Shown here in pieces: positions 27,101-33,887 of a stretch of 46,876 bases of DNA. Origin of the DNA: Bacilli bacterium. Its GTDB lineage: Bacteria; Bacillota_I; Bacilli_A; RFN20; CAG-826. The stretch covers positions 69,096-115,971 of the forward strand of contig JAGCDH010000004.1 of the NCBI GenBank assembly GCA_017651165.1, read 5' to 3'. A program made the translations under genes and the position numbers. The first letter of the stretch is position 1. The number at the start of each line of letters is the position of its first letter. The notes beneath the pieces were generated by a model, which searched no databases, was not told where the DNA came from, and saw only the letters and a program-made list of their open reading frames with translations.

Positions 27101-27188
27101 AGAACTCGTCGATAAAGTCATTAGTAACGATGACTCCTCAATCAAATCTTTGTCTATCAAGGATTTGAAGTCAATTTTGAACATGTAA
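24111..27188 (+). CDS. SNF2-family DNA translocase/helicase with N-terminal SWIM-like motif (YwqA-like)
   Basis: A 1025-residue SNF2 ATPase. Residues 70-81 hold Cys70, Cys73, Cys79 and His81 (C-x2-C-x5-C-x-H), a SWIM-like zinc site. The ATPase occupies the C-terminal ~450 residues: motif I DDMGLGKT near 596-603, motif II DEAQ near 697, motif III LTGTP and, in the second RecA lobe, the final motif SDRAHRIGQ. The middle ~350 residues are unassigned. It belongs to the bacterial SWIM-SNF2 group rather than RapA. Translation probably follows from the SWIM gene, as only 2 nt separate them. Likely roles are DNA repair or displacement of DNA-bound proteins. Confidence 0.93.
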   Translation: MDIYELLKHYELESLSEKEQELFAYFSYSYSIENDENNHPVFFIRLFTRATRINVIEFSISYKGNIGYVCHICREKEPCNHFRILVTKLLKEEKEQLKAISQRFAFEISDVDRREQQSAFDYEIEEVFKKIRKEDIANASTKARLKIYLEDTRFSYSVNLTIAKGKEYKIPSIDRFLARFDNEEEFRYGKDLTLVHRLSSFDQVSQRLIKILVEHESNSFIDLKNEESLLFLDELLDALKDDYLYINSEVYHVDKEPMDVKILVKGDYSLEVKGLIKGFIPLSRNYYICKSANEIKPITNNTYVNYLVDSALQYPLSTVRNSFDNFKYSFFEKYPEYFELSEEIEKEMHMSALKIKAYFDYDRENLYEKTVYYKNDEEVDPSSITNFYEVSQLKHYQEILADYGFFEHVLTDGGLVWDFLNSTLDNLRAVAEVYFSKELENRNTSSFISPNISIKKEGSMLEVLVDSSIYSDEELKAILVGLKRKKKFVKIGDSFINLFNEETKSFYDLAKDFDLIKENSLSKKKEVPLYYAFKAYGKDNSFLSMDSYIDDVFTDLKNFSDNKTEIPKINGELRPYQVDGVKWLLTLYKYSLGGILADDMGLGKTIETIAFINAIKADKPILIVSPKSLVFNWVSEFNKFAKDIPVYAILGTVEERKMIIKKIKNDKFGVYFISYDSLRNEYENLTEFTFDVVILDEAQFIKNMHAKKTNAVKQINALHTIALTGTPIENNIYDLWSIFDFLMPHYLLDYEDFKDSYENNDEYVKIVKDKVAPFILRRRKEDVLKDLPEKFEVIVTTEMSPEQRKLYDAFRLKAKEQLKSSEGGSKVMEVLSIITRLRQICVDPATFVDNFEGESGKITMLKEIIERRMAEGHRFLIFSQFVSALNIVKEEIEKMGIKYFMITGDTSAKDRLKICNEFNKNEDYKIVLISLKAGGTGLNLVGADVVVHLDPWWNYSAQNQASDRAHRIGQTRTVEVIKLIAENSIEERVVSLQDEKKELVDKVISNDDSSIKSLSIKDLKSILNM

Positions 27189-27194
27189 AAGAAA

Positions 27195-27220
27195 ACCGCA
27201 AAAATAGCGGTCTCTTTTTC
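27195..27220 (+). terminator. Terminator after the SNF2 gene
   Basis: ACCGC (27195-27199), loop of seven A/T bases, GCGGT (27207-27211), followed by CTCTTTTT. Confidence 0.75.
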
Positions 27221-27297
27221 GCATATTGTCATGTATTAAATGCACGCTTTCTTGTATAAAGAAGGTGAATCATTTCATATTATCATGGAGGCTAGTT

Positions 27298-28875
27298 ATG
27301 ATTTTAGAAAAGTGTGTTATTGGTATTGAATTCGGTTCCACAAACATCAAAGCGGTCATGCTTGATGAGAATCACGAGATTATTGCATCGAATGATTATG
27401 CTTGGGAATCAACATTAAAGAATGGTATTTGGATCTATACATTAGAACAAGCCAAAATCGGTTTAGCAGACTGCTATGCTGGTTTAAAACAAAAGTTTGA
27501 AACAAAGTATCGTCGCCCATTAGCAAAAGTTGGAGCAATTGGTGTTTCTGGAATGATGCACGGATACCTTGTTTTTGATAAAAACGGTAACCAATTAGCG
27601 GAATTCCGTACCTGGAAAAATACAATTTGTCCAGACGCACAAAATCAATTATCAGCGTTATTCAATTTCAACGTCCCACAACGTTGGAGTGTTTCTCATA
27701 TTTATCAAGCCTTATTAAACGGCGAAAAAGAAGTTAAAGACATTGTCTTTGCTAATACCCTAGCGGGCTATATGCATTACTTATTAACCGGCAAGAAAGT
27801 ATTAGGTGCTAACGATGCCTCTGGTATGTTCCCATTAGATAAGAACACCAAAGATTACGATCAAGAAATGGTTAATAAGTTTGATAACTTAGTGAAAGAC
27901 AAAGTCCCATGGAAGATTCGTGATATCTTACCAGAAGTGATGGTGGCTGGTCAAAACGCTGGTTACTTAACCAAAGAAGGTGCTTTATTAATTGACCCAT
28001 CAGGTGTCTTACAAGCGGGTATCCCATTCTGCCCACCAGAAGGTGATATGGGTACAGGTATGATCGCCACTAACTCTGTTAGAGTGGGTTATGGCAACTC
28101 ATCATTGGGTACATCTGGCAATATTACTTTAGTAACTGATAAGAGCATTGCCATGAATAAAGAAATTGATGTTATTGCTTCTCCGAGTGGTTATCCAGCA
28201 GTTTTAGTTCACGCGAACAACTGCACAACTGATATCAACGCTTGGGTTGAATTATTACATCAAGCCATCGTTTTAGCGGGTGGTTCCATCCAACGTGGTG
28301 AATTATTCGTGAGATTATTCAATAAATCACTTGAAGGTGAACCAGATGCTGGTGGCCTCGTTTCATTCAACTACTTCTCTGGTGAAGCCGCAGTTGGTGT
28401 CCAAGAAGGTCGACCATTATTCGTTCGTGAACCAGACGCTAAGATGTCATTAGCCAACTTCATGAAATCTCACATCCTTGCAGTCTTAGCAATTCTTAGA
28501 ATTGGTTTAGATATTTTAATTAAGCAAGGTGTTGTCGTTAATAAAATCTACGGCCATGGTGGTTTCTTCAAAACACCAGTGGTTGGTGCTAAAGCATTAA
28601 GTGCTGCTTTAGATGCGCCTGTTGCGACATTAAGTAGTGCGGGTGAAGGCGGTCCTTATGGTGAAGCCTTATTAGCCGCTTATATGCTTGAAAAAGAAAG
28701 AGGCGAAACATTAGAAGATTATTTGCAAAATAAGATCTTCGCTAACGCTAAAGAAGATGTGGCCGTTGCTTCTAAAGAAGAAGTCCAAGGCTTCAATAAG
28801 TTCTTAGAAAGATATAAAGCCGCTGTCCCAGTCGAAGCGAAAGCGGTTGAATGTGTGAAAGGTCAACACAATTAA
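27298..28875 (+). CDS. FGGY-family carbohydrate kinase
   Basis: A 525-residue sugar kinase of the FGGY group (xylulose/ribulose/glycerol kinase fold). It shows the N-terminal phosphate motif IGIEFGSTNIKAV, GVSGMMHGYL corresponding to the sugar-binding segment, a Gly-rich LGTSGNITL region, and GHGGFFKTPVVGAKALSAAL near the C-terminus, the adenosine-binding part. The substrate cannot be told by eye; nearby GH43 suggests a pentose. ATG 27298 is preceded by GGAGG at about 27286, so I reject an upstream in-frame start at 27226, which lacks an SD and would add 24 unrelated residues. A lipoprotein gene follows directly. Confidence 0.9.
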   Translation: MILEKCVIGIEFGSTNIKAVMLDENHEIIASNDYAWESTLKNGIWIYTLEQAKIGLADCYAGLKQKFETKYRRPLAKVGAIGVSGMMHGYLVFDKNGNQLAEFRTWKNTICPDAQNQLSALFNFNVPQRWSVSHIYQALLNGEKEVKDIVFANTLAGYMHYLLTGKKVLGANDASGMFPLDKNTKDYDQEMVNKFDNLVKDKVPWKIRDILPEVMVAGQNAGYLTKEGALLIDPSGVLQAGIPFCPPEGDMGTGMIATNSVRVGYGNSSLGTSGNITLVTDKSIAMNKEIDVIASPSGYPAVLVHANNCTTDINAWVELLHQAIVLAGGSIQRGELFVRLFNKSLEGEPDAGGLVSFNYFSGEAAVGVQEGRPLFVREPDAKMSLANFMKSHILAVLAILRIGLDILIKQGVVVNKIYGHGGFFKTPVVGAKALSAALDAPVATLSSAGEGGPYGEALLAAYMLEKERGETLEDYLQNKIFANAKEDVAVASKEEVQGFNKFLERYKAAVPVEAKAVECVKGQHN

Positions 28876-28877
28876 CA

Positions 28878-29339
28878 ATGCTTAAATCGGCTAAAAACAT
28901 CGTTTTAGGTTTAGCGTCAATCTCTATGCTCGCGTCTTTAAGTGCGTGCGCTAAACAAAGAATCTATTATCTTGGCGAAGAGAACGTCCATGGCGATTGG
29001 ACAGTCGTTACCAATATTGATGAAGAAAACGAAAGATTTGTGCTTGATTTTAAGCCGAACAAAAGTAAGCCATCAACATATACATTCTTCTTTATCCTTT
29101 CCTATGGAAGAGGACATAACGCCATCAAGAACACAGATGGGACGAGAGAACTTGTCTATCGATTATATGATGGTGAAGAAATAACATTTGATGAAGGTGG
29201 AAGTTACTTTTTCACTGAAAGAACTTACATTAATGTGTTTTACACATATGCTGGTCAGGAAGTAAAACAGTCCATCAAAGATAAAGACTATAATCTCCAG
29301 TTTGGCTGTGGCCATTATGAACCAAAAAGGGAACAATAA
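28878..29339 (+). CDS. Small lipoprotein of unknown function
   Basis: A 153-residue protein with a lipoprotein signal peptide (MLKSAKN, hydrophobic core, LSAC with the lipidated Cys near residue 20). The mature part is rich in aromatic residues and beta-prone, with no recognised domain. The ATG is 2 nt after the kinase stop, with only a weak SD-like AAAGG 16 nt upstream, so it is likely coupled. An earlier in-frame start at 28851 would overlap the kinase and hide the signal peptide. Confidence 0.72.
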   Translation: MLKSAKNIVLGLASISMLASLSACAKQRIYYLGEENVHGDWTVVTNIDEENERFVLDFKPNKSKPSTYTFFFILSYGRGHNAIKNTDGTRELVYRLYDGEEITFDEGGSYFFTERTYINVFYTYAGQEVKQSIKDKDYNLQFGCGHYEPKREQ

Positions 29340-29341
29340 TT

Positions 29342-30298
29342 ATGTTTAATTGGTGCATTATTGGAACAGGTAAAATAGCGAAGAAAGTCGCCAAACAAAT
29401 TGTGATGAATGAAGGTCATCAAATTGTTTCAGTGTATAATCGCACCAAAGAAAAAGCTGAAAAGTTCGCTAAGAAATATAATTCAACAGTCTATGAAAGT
29501 GCGTTGGATGCAATAAATGATCCAAGAGTGAATGGCGTTTATATTGCCACCACAAATGAAACGCATTTTTCATACTGTAAGCTTTGCTTAGAAAACCATA
29601 AACCTGTCCTTTGCGAGAAGCCAATTACTGGTAACGCTAAAGAACTAAAAGAACTCATCAGAATTAGTGAAGAGAATAATACTTTCTTGAGAGAAGCAAT
29701 GTGGACCTGGTTTAATCCTGTTGCTAATAAGGTGAAGCAGTGGATTAAAGAAGAAAGAATCGGCAAGATTAAATCTGTTGATTGCATCTTTAATATGCCA
29801 ATCTTTGGTTATAACAAATCTAAAGGAAGATATATTAGCCCCGCTAAATATGGTGGTGCTCTCCTTGATTTAGGTGTCTATTCCGTTAGATACGTGTATG
29901 AGTTATTCGGTAAACCAAACGCTATTGAATCAAGAGGAAAACTATATAACGGTATTGATTTATACAATGTTTCTAAATTTAAATATGATGGCTTTGAAGC
30001 ACGCGTTAGTAGCCAAATTAATAAACTAGTAGGTGAACACTGCATCATCATTGGTGAAAAAGGAAAAATAAAAGTTCCTTTCTTCCATATGACCAGTAAA
30101 GCCGTTTTAAAAACTAAAGATGGCAAAGAAGTGTTTAGAGATAAGAAAAAGAAATTTGCTACTGAATTTAGAGTGGTTGCTGAATATATTAAAGGCGAAA
30201 AGCCAGATGAATTAGTTTCCCTTCAATCATCTTTAGATGTTGTGGAAATCATGGATGAAATTAGAAAACAGATTGGTGTTATCTTCCCTTCTGACTAA
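29342..30298 (+). CDS. Gfo/Idh/MocA-family oxidoreductase
   Basis: A 318-residue NAD(P)-dependent sugar or polyol dehydrogenase. The Rossmann motif is IGTGKIA at residues 6-12, the conserved CEKPI (Lys essential for catalysis) lies near 93-97, and the C-terminal beta domain follows with DLGVYSVRYVYELFG. The specific substrate is unknown. It follows the lipoprotein by 2 nt and the FGGY kinase by a few hundred bases, consistent with one sugar-catabolic transcript. Confidence 0.9.
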   Translation: MFNWCIIGTGKIAKKVAKQIVMNEGHQIVSVYNRTKEKAEKFAKKYNSTVYESALDAINDPRVNGVYIATTNETHFSYCKLCLENHKPVLCEKPITGNAKELKELIRISEENNTFLREAMWTWFNPVANKVKQWIKEERIGKIKSVDCIFNMPIFGYNKSKGRYISPAKYGGALLDLGVYSVRYVYELFGKPNAIESRGKLYNGIDLYNVSKFKYDGFEARVSSQINKLVGEHCIIIGEKGKIKVPFFHMTSKAVLKTKDGKEVFRDKKKKFATEFRVVAEYIKGEKPDELVSLQSSLDVVEIMDEIRKQIGVIFPSD

Positions 30299-30319
30299 AA
30301 GTGTCGTCTAATCAGATTT

Positions 30320-30348
30320 TTTACAAAATTTGCGATGTATTTTATAAT
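30320..30348 (+). promoter_or_regulatory. Promoter of the H1-tailed DUF2188 gene
   Basis: TTTACA (30320-30325), 17-nt spacer, TATAAT (30343-30348). Near-consensus, so the gene is likely well expressed. Confidence 0.8.
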
Positions 30349-30374
30349 AAATATAAATTGAAGAGGTCATAATT

Positions 30375-30710
30375 ATGCCAGCTAAAAAACCTGCTGCCAA
30401 AAAGCCAGCACCAAAGAAAGCTGCCCCAGCCAAAAAGCCAGCCGCGAAAGCCGCTCCTGCTAAAAAGGCCGCTCCAGCTAAAAAACCTGCAAAGAAGGAA
30501 GAAGTCAATTACCGTAACTATCACGTTAACAAACGTAAAGAAGACGGCAAATGGACAGTCAAATTCGCCGGTGGTGACAAAGTTATTAAACTTTTTGATA
30601 CTCAAAAAGAAGCTTTGGAATACACCAAGAAAATGGCTGCTAACCAAGGCGGTACAGTCTTAGTTCACGCTTCCAAAGGTGCGCAAAAAGGCAAAATCAA
30701 AAAGAAATAG
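30375..30710 (+). CDS. Histone-H1-like Lys/Ala/Pro tail fused to DUF2188
   Basis: A 111-residue basic protein in two parts. Residues 1-44 are almost only Ala, Lys and Pro in PAKK/APAKK repeats, like the tails of histone H1 or of bacterial HupB-type proteins. Residues 46-108 match the DUF2188 pattern (NYHVNKRKEDGKWTVKF, then a helix with QKEALEYTKK, then a GGTVLVH strand). A role as nucleoid-associated, DNA- or RNA-binding protein is inferred from charge. Good promoter and GAAGAGG SD. It is a single-gene transcript followed by a terminator. Confidence 0.85.
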   Translation: MPAKKPAAKKPAPKKAAPAKKPAAKAAPAKKAAPAKKPAKKEEVNYRNYHVNKRKEDGKWTVKFAGGDKVIKLFDTQKEALEYTKKMAANQGGTVLVHASKGAQKGKIKKK

Positions 30711-30740
30711 TTAGACAAGGAATACTTGTTTGCTAGCAAA

Positions 30741-30767
30741 GGACTCCACTGATGTGGCTGTCTTTTT
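30741..30767 (+). terminator. Terminator of the H1-tailed gene
   Basis: GAC-T-CCAC (30748-30755), loop TGAT, GTGG-CT-GTC, then TTTTTG. Confidence 0.65.
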
Positions 30768-30784
30768 GTAGGCACTAATAAAAG

Positions 30785-30809
30785 AGGACGAATGAATCGT
30801 CCTTTTTTA
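30785..30809. terminator. Bidirectional terminator
   Basis: AGGACGA (30785-30791), loop ATGAA, TCGTCCT (30797-30803), then TTTTTT on the plus strand and CTTTTATT on the minus strand. It serves the minus-strand membrane-protein gene. Confidence 0.85.
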
Positions 30810-31346
30810 TATTCTTTGATAACGATGAATCATAAATTCTATAAATAGAATCATCGCTTCGATAGCTAACGAAATACCAACAAATAGAATAAATGGATTA
30901 AGAGCGTTTAGCGTTCTTGCTAACAGAAGAATGGAGAAAACAATTCTAGTAATCGCTAGAACGATTCTCACGCTACAGATTAACGGTTGATAGACAAGAC
31001 TAATAGAGCCTGTTGATATTTTAACGAGTGAGAAGAAGATACTGAATGCACCCCATAAATAACAAAGCGCTTTCGCATCCATTTTTATTATCATAAAAAT
31101 AATTCCGAGAGCGATAGAAACCATCGAACCGACAAAGTATTGAATGTTTTTCATCTTTATAGAATATTTCCAGGTAATATAGTCAGTAAATTCTAAAACA
31201 CCAATAGCTAAAACTAAGGAACCGATGAAAATCTTGTCAAATGGAACTTTTTGAAAAATAAAAGTAAAAATCGTTACACCTAATACTAAATAACCAAGAA
31301 TAACAATTAGTTCTAATGTATAGCGGAGAAAGCTTCTTCTTTTCAT
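30807..31346 (-). CDS. HdeD/DUF308-like membrane protein
   Basis: A protein of 179 residues from ATG 31346 (190 from an upstream GTG at 31379), with six hydrophobic segments arranged in pairs, the HdeD/DUF308 pattern. No function is assigned. I prefer ATG 31346 because it begins MKRRSFLRY, a typical positive-inside start; neither start has a convincing SD. It lies just downstream of pepT on the same strand and probably shares its mRNA. Confidence 0.65.
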   Translation of the reverse strand: MKRRSFLRYTLELIVILGYLVLGVTIFTFIFQKVPFDKIFIGSLVLAIGVLEFTDYITWKYSIKMKNIQYFVGSMVSIALGIIFMIIKMDAKALCYLWGAFSIFFSLVKISTGSISLVYQPLICSVRIVLAITRIVFSILLLARTLNALNPFILFVGISLAIEAMILFIEFMIHRYQRI

Positions 31347-31389
31347 ACTCACTATTAAATCACACTTTATATGAAACACTAACGATTAT

Positions 31390-32580
31390 TTATCTTTTGA
31401 TAATTTCTAAAACGATTTCGATCATCTTTTCAAAATCTTGAACACATAAATATTCAAATCTGCCATGGTGATTGCCACTTCCAGTACCAAGATTTGGAGT
31501 TACTAAGCCCATTTTAGAGAAAGTAGCGCCATCAGTGCCGCCTTTAATGCGTCCGAATACTGGTTCAATACCAAATTTTCTTAAAGCGGCCGCTGCTTTT
31601 TCTACTGGTCGAGGATCTTTATCGACATATTTCTTCATATTTTCATATTGTTCAGATATATCAATTTCAATTTTGGCTTTTGGATACTTTTTCAATAGTT
31701 CATCTCTAATTTGATAGATACGTGTATCCAATAACTCTAGTTTTTCCCTCGAGAAATTACGTAAGATAGCCACAAATTCAGATTTTTCACTTGTACCATT
31801 GCAAGATGTTAAATGCCAATAGCCCTCGTTAGCATAGAAAGGTGTTTCTTTTTCTGGAAGAGCGGTAATAAACTCCGCTTGTAATTGCAAGGCGTTAATT
31901 AAAGTATTAATTCCCTCACCTGGATGGACAGCCACACCTTCGATCCTGACTTTTAATTGTTGAGCATTGAAGTTTTCAATATCGATATCAGTAATATCTC
32001 CTCCATCAATAGTGAAAGCGTAATCGGCACCCATCTTTTCTAAAGAAAAGTGTTTTGGTCCTTCACCAATTTCTTCATCAACTGTGAAAGCAACCGCTAA
32101 TGGGTGATGTTTAAAGTCTGGATTGTTTTTAAGATAGTCCAACACGCCCATGATAATCGCAATACCTGCCTTATCATCTGCGCCTAATAATGTATTACCA
32201 TCGGTGACAACTAAGTCTTTGCCGACAAATTGTTCCATTTTTGGAAATTGTTTTAATGATATTGAGTATTGATCATTGAGTTTGATATCTTTGCCATCCC
32301 AATTATTAAGTAATTGAGGATTAACATTTTCATCAGTTACTTCTAAAGCGGTATCAACGTGTGAGTTTAAACCAATAACATCGCCTTCACCATCTAAATG
32401 GGCATAAACAATGCCATATTCATCCATATAAGCATCATCTAGACCTAGTTCCTTTAATTCTTTCACTAATAATTTAGATAGATTCTTCTGTTTCTCTGTA
32501 GATGGAGTTGTACCAGTGTTTTCGTCTGCCTGTGTATCGATTTTGGCGTACCTTATAAATCTCTCAATATTCTTATTCAT
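31390..32580 (-). CDS. pepT: Peptidase T (tripeptide aminopeptidase)
   Basis: A zinc M20 exopeptidase that releases the N-terminal residue of tripeptides in the cytoplasm. Metal and catalytic motifs are in order: SHVDTA, GADDKAG, VDEEIGEG (catalytic Glu) and IDGGD, then GTDGATF and a C-terminal NHHGRFEY. The length of 396 is slightly under the usual ~410. The SD AGAGGG lies about 8 nt before the ATG. A TATAAT is found upstream on the minus strand (32608-32603). Confidence 0.95.
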   Translation of the reverse strand: MNKNIERFIRYAKIDTQADENTGTTPSTEKQKNLSKLLVKELKELGLDDAYMDEYGIVYAHLDGEGDVIGLNSHVDTALEVTDENVNPQLLNNWDGKDIKLNDQYSISLKQFPKMEQFVGKDLVVTDGNTLLGADDKAGIAIIMGVLDYLKNNPDFKHHPLAVAFTVDEEIGEGPKHFSLEKMGADYAFTIDGGDITDIDIENFNAQQLKVRIEGVAVHPGEGINTLINALQLQAEFITALPEKETPFYANEGYWHLTSCNGTSEKSEFVAILRNFSREKLELLDTRIYQIRDELLKKYPKAKIEIDISEQYENMKKYVDKDPRPVEKAAAALRKFGIEPVFGRIKGGTDGATFSKMGLVTPNLGTGSGNHHGRFEYLCVQDFEKMIEIVLEIIKR

Positions 32581-32639
32581 GTTGGGACCCTCTTAGCCCA
32601 ATATTATATATTGTCTAATCATTTTATTATAGGTTTTTC

Positions 32640-32668
32640 TTGCCAATTCTAATTGACTTACGGAAAAT
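32640..32668 (+). promoter_or_regulatory. Leaderless-type promoter of the kinase-like gene
   Basis: TTGCCA (32640-32645), 17-nt spacer, GAAAAT (32663-32668; 4 of 6 consensus bases), then 6 nt to the ATG at 32675. Confidence 0.45.
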
Positions 32669-32674
32669 AATGGT

Positions 32675-33259
32675 ATGAAAGAAGAAATAGAAGTTAAAAG
32701 AAAAGTATTCACCGTTGAAGAACAAATCGGTGAACATTCCTATAAAGCGGAAAGAAAAGGCCAGTATTTCTTTTTAAAGAAGTTTGAAGGCCGTGAAAAA
32801 GAATTTGAAGATTTCTGCAATGCAGAACATCGCTTAAGAGTGTCGGGCGTCGTTAATCCTAAATGTTATCTTTATGATAAAAAGGCCAAGATTGCCGTAG
32901 TGGATTATGTAGAAGGTAATACCTGTCTCCAAGATTTATTAGAAGCAGATCTACCAGAAGAAGTTATAGAACAATTATTTAAAACTTTCTGGTACGCAAA
33001 AAACGACTTAATGATGTTGGATTATAAACCAGAGAATTTTAAGTTCGTGAACGGAAAACTATACTATCTACCATTTAAGGCTTCTAAATATGTTAATAAT
33101 GAATCATTTATTCAAAAAGATATGTTGCTTTGGTTTTTCACAAAAGACTTTGTTAAATACTGTCACGAGCAAGGAATTGACGCTGATCAAAAGAGATTAA
33201 AAAGCGATTATGAAACCAATAAAAATATAGCTTTGATGACTGTGAAATACTATAGATAA
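32675..33259 (+). CDS. Small kinase-fold protein, possible pseudokinase
   Basis: A 194-residue protein not recognised with certainty. It has the layout of a minimal protein-kinase fold: FLKKF (a beta-3 Lys), AEHRL (an alpha-C Glu), VVDYVEGN (hinge) and DYKPENFKF, which matches the catalytic-loop form D-x-K-P-x-N. Where the metal-binding DFG would be, LYYLPF has Pro instead of Asp. Activity is therefore doubtful. Bud32- and lipopolysaccharide-kinase-like small kinases are the nearest analogues. The gene stands 15 nt before a nitroreductase gene. Confidence 0.6.
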   Translation: MKEEIEVKRKVFTVEEQIGEHSYKAERKGQYFFLKKFEGREKEFEDFCNAEHRLRVSGVVNPKCYLYDKKAKIAVVDYVEGNTCLQDLLEADLPEEVIEQLFKTFWYAKNDLMMLDYKPENFKFVNGKLYYLPFKASKYVNNESFIQKDMLLWFFTKDFVKYCHEQGIDADQKRLKSDYETNKNIALMTVKYYR

Positions 33260-33274
33260 GAAGGTTAAACAATT

Positions 33275-33793
33275 ATGGCGAACAAAACTTTAGACATTAT
33301 CAAGAATCGTGTTAGCTGCAGAAGCTATAGTGAAAAGAAAGTCTCTCTCAAGAAAGTGCTTCAGATCGCAGAAGCTGGCAAATTTGCTCCAAGTGGGATG
33401 AACAGACAAATCGCCAATATCTATGTGGTAAATTCCAAACGAAATGTCGAAAAACTGCGCAAATTGTCGTTAAAAATTCGCGAAAAGGATTGTATGTATG
33501 GTGCCAAGACAATCATTTTAGTGGCCGGTCCTAGAGGCGATCGCTTTACTTTCCAAGATTGTTCATGCGTTTTGGAAAATATGTTTTTGGCGGCCAAAGC
33601 TTTAAATATCGCTTCTTGCTGGATTAATCAATTTGATGAATTCTTCAGCACAAAAGAAGGATTAAAGGTTAAAAAATCTTTAGGCATTCCTGAAGAATAT
33701 TGTATCGTGGGCAGCTGTGCTCTTGGATACGCAAATGACCCATCCGCATTAAAAGTAAAAGAAAGAAAAGAAGACTTTATAAAAGTCCTATAA
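33275..33793 (+). CDS. Nitroreductase-family FMN protein
   Basis: A 172-residue member of the nitroreductase family. It has the N-terminal NRVSCRSYSEKKV motif, whose Arg and Ser contact FMN phosphate, then AGKFAPSGMNRQ, and ends with a C-terminal GYANDPSALKVKERK segment. It likely reduces a quinone, nitro or flavin-type substrate with NAD(P)H. An AGAAGG SD is present. The small distance to the kinase-like gene suggests a shared mRNA; a hairpin with T run follows. Confidence 0.87.
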   Translation: MANKTLDIIKNRVSCRSYSEKKVSLKKVLQIAEAGKFAPSGMNRQIANIYVVNSKRNVEKLRKLSLKIREKDCMYGAKTIILVAGPRGDRFTFQDCSCVLENMFLAAKALNIASCWINQFDEFFSTKEGLKVKKSLGIPEEYCIVGSCALGYANDPSALKVKERKEDFIKVL

Positions 33794-33817
33794 TGCGAAT
33801 AATTATCATTTAGTATT

Positions 33818-33836
33818 AACAACATTGTTGTTTTTA
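33818..33836 (+). terminator. Terminator after the nitroreductase gene
   Basis: AACAAC (33818-33823), loop ATT, GTTGTT (33827-33832), then TTT. Short and A/T-rich. A second inverted repeat AAATGGT/ACCATTT (33838-33844/33856-33862) lies in the leader of the GH43 gene and may be an operator. Confidence 0.55.
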
Positions 33837-33887
33837 CAAATGGTTTTTTATTGCTACCATTTTGGTGTACATACAGGAGATATTATC

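Noticed and set aside
30308-30647. Minus-strand open frames opposite the H1-like gene
   Set aside because: They are complements of the A/K/P-rich tail; the plus frame has promoter, SD and a recognisable domain.
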